Below, in pieces: positions 59,280 to 64,000 of a stretch of 64,000 nt of DNA. Origin of the DNA: JAIXRY01 sp031972855 (lineage in GTDB: Bacteria > Patescibacteriota > Minisyncoccia > Phycocordibacterales > UBA9973); NCBI GenBank assembly GCA_031972855.1, contig DALYDY010000003.1, positions 1-64,000 of the forward strand. Reading direction: 5' to 3'. Position 1 is the stretch's first letter, and each line of letters starts with the position of its first letter. Position numbers and translations under genes: made by a program. The notes beneath the pieces were generated by a model. The model saw nothing but the letters and a program-made list of their open reading frames with translations. It had not been told where the DNA came from and did not search any database.

Positions 59280-59810
59280 TTATTCAAAAACAACACTCAG
59301 GGTTCTTTCAACTCTTCTTGTATCATTAGGGTCGCAAATATTATAACCTCTAGATCTAATGCCTGTGGTAATATTTGGAGTTACACTAGTATCTATATCT
59401 ACCTCAATTTCATAACAAGGATTAGACATATCATAAAACGGAGGAAATTCATAAAGATTACTTCCAAAAGAATCAAGCGGTAATATTTCTGGATCTCCGG
59501 ATTGATTTAAAAAAGGTGAAAGACATTCTATTGTAGGTGGTAGAACGTATGAATTCAAATTAAATCCTTCATAATAATAAGCTAGTGCACATTCAAGACC
59601 AGAATCAGCTAAATAAAGAGCATTACCAGAATCAATAGCTAAACGAGAAAGTTGTCTTTGTTTAAAAGATAGTGACGCAGCACCAAAAGAAAGAGTGGAT
59701 ATTATAGTTATCAATATAATTGTATAGAGCATTGCAAATCCACTTTTTCGACTTTGGTTATAGTTAAAAATCTTATTTGAAATTATTTCTTTTTTATTTA
59801 TACCAATCAT
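59280..59810 (-). CDS. PilX-like minor pilin
   Basis: After a leader (MIGINKKEIISN...QSRK) comes SGFAMLYTIILITIISTLSFG, a pilin-type hydrophobic helix with Gly-Phe at the cleavage point but Met/Leu in place of the usual E5, so the typical Glu is absent as in PilX/GspK-type minor pilins. A region LADSGLECALAYYYEG is the PilX landmark. Start at 59810 overlaps the previous gene by 17 nt. It is last in the prepilin cluster and 4 nt before ligA. Confidence 0.75.
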   Translation of the reverse strand: MIGINKKEIISNKIFNYNQSRKSGFAMLYTIILITIISTLSFGAASLSFKQRQLSRLAIDSGNALYLADSGLECALAYYYEGFNLNSYVLPPTIECLSPFLNQSGDPEILPLDSFGSNLYEFPPFYDMSNPCYEIEVDIDTSVTPNITTGIRSRGYNICDPNDTRRVERTLSVVFE

Positions 59811-60489
59811 ATAATGTTTCAGTAAATATTTTTGTTTTAGTAGATGTACCATTTTTCCAAGATATTGTAGCAACAATAATAACACTATTTCCTCCTGATG
59901 GATTATTATAAAAAACTATTTTTCTTCTAAAAGATGTTTTTTGAATTGGATCAATTAAATCTGTTGGATCTATGCCGTAATAATCAATATTAGGAGTTGT
60001 GGACTGATCTCTATATATATTTATTTTACTACAAGAATTATTTCCCTCATCATCAACACTAGAACAAGCATGGACAGATCTAGACAGAGAGTCTACTTCA
60101 CAACCAGAACCAACATTAAAACAACTATCATACTTTGAAATAAAACCACTCCAATCAGGAACTCCTCCTTGGTTAAACTTTTGAAAAACAATAGTGTCGC
60201 GATCGTTCCTTACAATATCTATAGCTTCTTGAGCAAGATAAGTTCCTATAATATCATTTTTTGAATACTGACCAGAGTTTGTTGTTGTACCGGACAAAAC
60301 AAAGAGTGCTGTAATAGCAATACTAAAAATAAAAATTGCTATCAGTGTTTCTATAAGAGTAAACCCGGACACCAAATTTGACGAATTGAATCCTCTAGTT
60401 TTGATTTGCAGTCTAGACATAGACAAATTTGGTGTGCGGGTAAACCCTTTTTGTTGATATATTAAATTTTTAAAATCTAAAATTTTCAT
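59794..60489 (-). CDS. minor prepilin (PilV/GspI-like) with palindrome-bearing leader
   Basis: The pilin motif VSGFTLIETLIAIFIFSIAI starts at residue 40, after an unusually long leader of 42 residues. The leader contains a second KGFT (14-17), and the DNA between the two GFT codon runs is an 81-nt palindrome. Cleavage after G42 is expected. The rest is a Cys-bearing globular domain with CSSVDDEGNNSC. It is in the run pilD-prepilins-ligA, 2 nt after the next prepilin. Confidence 0.82.
   Translation of the reverse strand: MKILDFKNLIYQQKGFTRTPNLSMSRLQIKTRGFNSSNLVSGFTLIETLIAIFIFSIAITALFVLSGTTTNSGQYSKNDIIGTYLAQEAIDIVRNDRDTIVFQKFNQGGVPDWSGFISKYDSCFNVGSGCEVDSLSRSVHACSSVDDEGNNSCSKINIYRDQSTTPNIDYYGIDPTDLIDPIQKTSFRRKIVFYNNPSGGNSVIIVATISWKNGTSTKTKIFTETLYDWYK
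60359..60447. repeat. in-frame 81-nt palindromic insertion with 8-bp direct duplication
   Basis: GTAAACCC occurs at 60359-60366 and 60440-60447, 81 bp apart (27 codons, in frame). Between them, arms 60363-60380 and 60424-60441 form an 18-bp inverted repeat with one mismatch (ACCCGGACACCAAATTTG). This is the pattern of a small palindromic element inserted in the prepilin leader with target duplication. Confidence 0.7.
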
Positions 60490-60491
60490 AA

Positions 60492-61220
60492 TTAATACTT
60501 AAATTGTCTTTGAGATAAAAGAGTCTGAACTCTAAAAGTTGAAATTTGTTCTTGTACTGTAGTTACCCCGTCAATAAATAAATGAATACTTGGTTGTCCC
60601 TCTGAAGAGACACCATTCACTTTAAATATAAGATTGTACACATCTATATTTGATGAAGTTATTGGAGCGCATTCCCAAGAAAGTAAAGCATTCGAAATAT
60701 AATCTTTACTTATACAACGTTCAACATAGTTATAATCAATGTTAGTATTTGGGTTAGTTGTCTGTGCTAACTGATATCCATAAATATTTATTTCACCAGT
60801 TACATAATTTAAAACTTTAAAAACAATTCCTGTACCAGAAGTACAATTTTCTCCAAATTTATCTGAAGGAAAATCTGATTCAAAACTTATATCAATAGGA
60901 ATGTCTTGATTGTTTAAACATGTATAATCATAGCCAAGTCTAGCATTTCTTGATAAATTTTCTATAGCAAAATTAAGATTATCAATAACAGTTCTTCCAG
61001 CCTCAGCATTTTGAGCGCTAGCCTGAGCTGTAACCATAGCAATCACACCAGAAATAATTACAGATGTGAACAAAGTAAGAGATATCATAAGCTCTACAAG
61101 AGTAAATCCAGATACTATATTTGATTTATATGTAGAGTCTCGCTCATTTAAATTACCATAAATATTTATAGAATTTGAGGAAGTTTTTTTATTTTTCTTT
61201 GCATAAGAAAAAATATTCAT
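60492..61220 (-). CDS. minor prepilin (PilW-like) with long leader
   Basis: The pilin motif is SNIVSGFTLVELMISLTLF, at about residue 35, after a 38-residue polar leader (KKNKKTSSNSINIYGNLNERD). At DNA level the bases before GFTL match the right arm of the palindromic element in the neighbouring gene, with several changes, as a decayed copy. The globular domain contains a Cys pair and many Asn/Ser. It starts 4 nt after the upstream prepilin. Confidence 0.82.
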   Translation of the reverse strand: MNIFSYAKKNKKTSSNSINIYGNLNERDSTYKSNIVSGFTLVELMISLTLFTSVIISGVIAMVTAQASAQNAEAGRTVIDNLNFAIENLSRNARLGYDYTCLNNQDIPIDISFESDFPSDKFGENCTSGTGIVFKVLNYVTGEINIYGYQLAQTTNPNTNIDYNYVERCISKDYISNALLSWECAPITSSNIDVYNLIFKVNGVSSEGQPSIHLFIDGVTTVQEQISTFRVQTLLSQRQFKY

Positions 61221-61224
61221 ACAT

Positions 61225-61920
61225 CTATTCTACACTAATAACACCAGTATTCCACACTGTAATAAATCTACGCAATCCTTCAACCGACACAACAGATATT
61301 GAAGCATGAGATATTGGATTTCCTGTTAAAGGATCAAGATTTGTTTGAATTAAATTTTCGGCATCAAAAAAAGAAAAAAGAGCGTCATGATTTGGACGAT
61401 TAAAAACGATATCTAATTTTCCTTGAAAAACACAGTCACTATCATTCAAACAAATGGCTTCAATTCTGTCACTTGTGGCTATAGAAATGAGTTCAATACA
61501 CTCTTCTTGAGGATTAAAAAATACATCGCAAGAAGAACCATCGTAATAACCATTTTGTTCAATCAAAGGATCTGTTATTTTAAAATCTCCAAAAATTAAA
61601 AATCTGTCTGGTTCGTCCATGTCAATATGGAAACCATAACCAACAACAACCTCTTCTGGAAGAGTTGGTTCTGGATTTTGAAAACCAAGAGTAAAACTTT
61701 GAGCTTTTCTAATAGTTAAAGCTATATCTTGTGCTAAATTTTTTACAGTAATGTTTGTTTCGAAAGCTCTATAGTTATAAGCAGATAATGATGAAATAAC
61801 TGCAAAAATAGCAACAACAACCATTAACTCAACCACAGTAAATCCTTGTCTATTAAAAATTTTCTTATGAAAATTTTTGTAGGTATTTTTTTTATTATTG
61901 TTTATATTTATTCGAAACAT
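61225..61920 (-). CDS. minor prepilin (FimU/GspH-like)
   Basis: The motif RQGFTVVELMVVVAIFAVIS at about residue 24 gives a standard prepilin cleavage site with E5. The leader is basic (NNNKKNTYKNFHKK). The globular region has strands and Cys residues (CDVFFNPQEEC, CLNDSDC). It starts 6 nt after pilD. GspH/FimU proteins sit at the pilus tip in known systems. Confidence 0.82.
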   Translation of the reverse strand: MFRININNNKKNTYKNFHKKIFNRQGFTVVELMVVVAIFAVISSLSAYNYRAFETNITVKNLAQDIALTIRKAQSFTLGFQNPEPTLPEEVVVGYGFHIDMDEPDRFLIFGDFKITDPLIEQNGYYDGSSCDVFFNPQEECIELISIATSDRIEAICLNDSDCVFQGKLDIVFNRPNHDALFSFFDAENLIQTNLDPLTGNPISHASISVVSVEGLRRFITVWNTGVISVE

Positions 61921-61926
61921 TTTAGT

Positions 61927-62721
61927 TTAAAAGATAAACAAGTTAATCAGCTTATCAAAATTCAAAGACAAGAAGAATACAATCCAAGAAGAAATCATAA
62001 GAAACGGAGCAAAAGGTATTTCTGTTTTAAGTCCCCATTTTGTTTTACCTAATAACAATATAATTATTGAGAATACTGCCCCTATCCAAAAAGCAATCAT
62101 TAGTGCCGTAAATCCAGCTGATATGCCAAGCAGTGCGCCAATCGACAAAGCTATCTTTGCATCTCCAAAACCCATCCATTTACCTTTTGACAAAAAGAAT
62201 AATAGAGCAAATGGCAGAGCCACAACAAACGAAGCAAGTAATGTTGGAGCTATAGCGTCTGGGCCCCAAATAATTCCAGACAAAACAACAGCAGAAAAGA
62301 AAGAAGTGTAAGATAAAATATCTGGAATTATTTTATGTTTAATATCGTAAGCAAGCATCACAATCCATAAACAAAATATAAATGAAGTTACTGTTGTAAT
62401 AATAACAAAACTAGAGTAGCTAACAGATAATATGTTTGAAAGTTTATAAGCTGTAAGAGTAAAAATTATTGCAGTCAAGAATTCAACAATTGGGTACTGA
62501 AAAGATATTTTGTTGCGACAAGTACGACATTTACCGAGTTGCATAATGAAAGACACTAAAGGAATCAATTCGTACCACTTCAAAGTTGTACTACAAGAAA
62601 AACAAATAGATCTACCTTTTGCAACAGATCGTCCTGTATTAAAACGACAAATGACAACATTTAGAAAACTACCAATAACAGTACCTAAAATAGCAATGAG
62701 AAAATAAATTAAAAAGTTCAT
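61927..62721 (-). CDS. pilD: prepilin peptidase/N-methyltransferase
   Basis: PilD cleaves prepilin leaders and methylates the new N-terminus. It has the Cys4 region (CFSCSTTL and CRTC), the two catalytic Asp in YDIKHKIIPDIL and GFGDAKIAL (GxGD), and at least six transmembrane helices. Starting at the Met at 62721 gives 264 residues; the longer frame is excluded by the -10 box at 62729-62737 (TGGTATAAT) ending 7 nt before this ATG. Confidence 0.92.
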   Translation of the reverse strand: MNFLIYFLIAILGTVIGSFLNVVICRFNTGRSVAKGRSICFSCSTTLKWYELIPLVSFIMQLGKCRTCRNKISFQYPIVEFLTAIIFTLTAYKLSNILSVSYSSFVIITTVTSFIFCLWIVMLAYDIKHKIIPDILSYTSFFSAVVLSGIIWGPDAIAPTLLASFVVALPFALLFFLSKGKWMGFGDAKIALSIGALLGISAGFTALMIAFWIGAVFSIIILLLGKTKWGLKTEIPFAPFLMISSWIVFFLSLNFDKLINLFIF

Positions 62722-62728
62722 AATATAT

Positions 62729-62737
62729 ATTATACCA
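62729..62737 (-). promoter_or_regulatory. extended -10 box of pilD
   Basis: TGGTATAAT on the minus strand, 7 nt before the ATG at 62721; sets the pilD start. Confidence 0.65.
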
Positions 62738-62768
62738 AGACTATTGAAATATAGTATGTACAAAAACA

Positions 62769-62796
62769 AAAAATCCCACATATGTGGGGTTTTTTT
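62769..62796 (-). terminator. terminator of the major pilin gene
   Basis: ACCCCACA and TGTGGGAT arms around a short TA centre, with a T tract on the minus strand, just after the pilin stop codon at 62809. Confidence 0.75.
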
Positions 62797-62808
62797 AGTA
62801 ACTATATA

Positions 62809-63270
62809 TTAACTCTTATCACAAACAACGTCACTCGCTCCAAGTGGAGTGTCTGTTGACATTGAAGCACCTGTACTGTCTACACATTGGTATAGATCAG
62901 GAGTTACAGTTTTCAAAGGAACAGAAGCTGCCCATGCTGAACCATCTGCTGAAACATGACATACTCCAGTTGTTGAAGTCTGTGCAGTAGCAAGAACAGT
63001 TACAACAGTTCCAGTAGTAGTAAATGCATCAAGAGCTGCCTCTACATTAGCATTAATAGTTCCTGAACCAATAGCACAAACACCTGTGTAAGTACTAGCT
63101 GTATCGTAGAAAATTTCTGCTTGAGCACGAGCATTTGCTAAGTTTGCTTTAACAGCAGCGTCAGCTCCTTTTGAACGAGCACTATTTAGTGATGCAAGAA
63201 CAACAGAAGCCAATATACCAATGATGGCAATAACCACCAAAAGTTCAATCAATGTAAAACCTTTTTTCAT
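62809..63270 (-). CDS. major type IV pilin (PilA/PilE-like)
   Basis: MKKGFTLIELLVVIAIIGIL is a standard prepilin with a four-residue leader and E5. The globular part has YTGVCAIGSG and four Cys (two disulfides likely), with an Ala-rich helix (SARSKGADAAVKANLANARA). Start at 63270; 13 further codons upstream are in frame but follow the predicted transcription start and lack a ribosome binding site, so they are less likely. Between pilC and pilD with its own promoter. Confidence 0.9.
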   Translation of the reverse strand: MKKGFTLIELLVVIAIIGILASVVLASLNSARSKGADAAVKANLANARAQAEIFYDTASTYTGVCAIGSGTINANVEAALDAFTTTGTVVTVLATAQTSTTGVCHVSADGSAWAASVPLKTVTPDLYQCVDSTGASMSTDTPLGASDVVCDKS

Positions 63271-63287
63271 ATATGAATTATCTTTAT

Positions 63288-63308
63288 TGTCCGTCACGTG
63301 ATCGGACA
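63288..63308. promoter_or_regulatory. dyad in the pilin leader
   Basis: TGTCCG and CGGACA flank TCACGTGA-T, a near-perfect dyad about 20 nt upstream of the pilin ATG and downstream of its -10 box. Possible operator or RNA hairpin. Confidence 0.45.
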
Positions 63309-63339
63309 CTTTAATTTACTATTTACTAATAATGTACTA

Positions 63340-63348
63340 ATTATATCA
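63340..63348 (-). promoter_or_regulatory. extended -10 box of the major pilin gene
   Basis: TGATATAAT on the minus strand, predicted start near 63333, so this gene has a 60-nt leader, unlike its neighbours. Confidence 0.5.
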
Positions 63349-63389
63349 CTTTTAGACACATCGCAATATTATTATGGGGAAAACTGAAA

Positions 63390-63475
63390 ACTAATAACTA
63401 GATTATAGTTATTAGTAACTATAAGATATATGAACTAAAGGGTGAATTTCCCTTTGGGAAATTCACCCTTTAGTT
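63390..63475. repeat. double hairpin between pilC and the pilin gene
   Basis: An 11-bp perfect hairpin (ACTAATAACTA, 63390-63416), whose sequence resembles the arm of the intergenic element, is followed by a 20-bp perfect hairpin with a TTT loop (63433-63475, arm AACTAAAGGGTGAATTTCCC). The latter can terminate pilC on the minus strand. Confidence 0.65.
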
Positions 63476-63496
63476 TACTAACCAATAACCACTAAT

Positions 63497-64000
63497 TTAA
63501 TTCACTCCTCCAGCAATATTATAAATAGGCATCAAAACAGACGTTAGAAGAAGCCCAACACCAAGACCAAGAGCAACAATCATAACAGGTTCGATAAGTC
63601 CAACGAGTGTATCTACTGCATCATCAACTTCTCTTTTATAAAATTTTGCGAGAGTTTTTAAAATATTTCCCATTGCGCCAGTTTCTTCTCCAACCTTAAT
63701 CATTTGAACTAATATTTGTGGTATTTCTTTATGTGATCCAAGAGCATCAGAAAATGAACTACCAGATTTAACTTTTTCACAAGAAGAAGATAATATTTCT
63801 TGATAGGTTCGATTTCCTACAACTCCAGCAGTAATCTCAATAGCACGAACAATTGGAATACCAGATGAAAGCATTGTATCCATATTGTCAGCAATACGAG
63901 CAAGATATACTTTTGTAAACAAAGGTCCAAATACAGGTGTCTTTAATTTTAACTTATCAACAAGAAGTTTTCCTTTTTTACTTTTAACAAAATAAGCACC
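63497..64000 (-). CDS. pilC: type IV pilus inner-membrane platform protein PilC, C-terminal part
   Basis: PilC/GspF is the membrane scaffold of the pilus assembly ATPases. The visible 167 codons include LFTKVYLARIADNMDTMLSS, IPIVRAIEITAGVVGN, a KVGEETGAMGNILKTLA motif and a C-terminal transmembrane segment (VMIVALGLGVGLLLTSVL). The frame is open to the window edge (GAYFVKSKKGKLLVDKLKLK precedes), so the gene begins beyond base 64000; a shorter start suggested by TTG at 63922 is not needed. Confidence 0.92.
   Translation of the reverse strand, partial: GAYFVKSKKGKLLVDKLKLKTPVFGPLFTKVYLARIADNMDTMLSSGIPIVRAIEITAGVVGNRTYQEILSSSCEKVKSGSSFSDALGSHKEIPQILVQMIKVGEETGAMGNILKTLAKFYKREVDDAVDTLVGLIEPVMIVALGLGVGLLLTSVLMPIYNIAGGVN

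Noticed and set aside
1..64000. Recoded UGA (as in Gracilibacteria/Absconditabacteria)
   Set aside because: All recognised genes are complete with UGA read as stop; Trp is always UGG.

Overview
The window is a compact, AT-rich, densely coded bacterial chromosome segment read with the standard genetic code (UGG for Trp, no sign of recoded UGA). The gene set fits a Candidate Phyla Radiation (Patescibacteria) genome, probably Parcubacteria/Paceibacteria (Nomurabacteria-like). The signs are a NusB-Nudix fusion, a shortened hinge-less SMC, ThrRS without a TGS domain, a single-chain PheRS, a VirB4-like ATPase beside a lamin-tail surface protein, a small type IV pilus locus with long prepilin leaders, and almost no Shine-Dalgarno sequences. 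Lineage is inferred from gene content, not from a tree. No rRNA, tRNA, CRISPR array, prophage or insertion sequence was found, and no gene-free stretch exceeds 300 bases.

Layout. 1-7.0 kb: ychF start, a divergent uracil-DNA glycosylase, NDH-2 with a methyltransferase, and the ATPase/lamin-tail pair. 7.0-14.3 kb: gatB-rlmB-phosphatase operon, yqeY-holin-MYG1-obg operon, a four-helix-bundle gene between palindromic repeats, and a DEDD exonuclease. 14.4-17.1 kb: a helicase with five nearly identical C-terminal repeats. 17.2-27.1 kb: rpoB-rpoC-dnaG-rpoD in one run. 27.2-35.4 kb: rpsP-khpA-trmD, rnr, capA-like and mini-smc. 35.6-41.5 kb: rpmF-nusB/nudix-rnc followed by an accessory string (TPR, DUF2314, LRR, glutamine amidotransferase), an unknown gene and rdgB. 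41.6-53.2 kb: thrS, gyrB, pheS, an isolated pilin, a UvrD/PD-(D/E)XK helicase-nuclease and several unknowns. 53.2-59.3 kb: DoxX with a Cys-rich tail, a fatty acid desaturase, a membrane HEPN-like protein, gatA-gatC and ligA. 59.3-64 kb: minor prepilins, prepilin peptidase, a major pilin and the C-terminal part of pilC.

Expression. Many genes have an extended -10 box (TGnTATAAT) ending 6-9 nt before the ATG, so leaderless mRNAs look common. Several annotated starts were shortened on this basis.

Most interesting signals: (i) a dispersed family of intergenic palindromic elements with conserved arms (AGTAATTAGAATATAGAC) around variable hairpins, one pair flanking a four-helix-bundle gene; (ii) an in-frame 81-nt palindromic insertion in a prepilin leader, bounded by an 8-bp direct duplication, with a decayed relative in the neighbouring prepilin; (iii) a mitochondrial-type single-chain PheRS; (iv) recent repeat amplification in a helicase; (v) a histone-like Lys/Ala tail on the main sigma factor; (vi) an accessory string resembling immunity genes.
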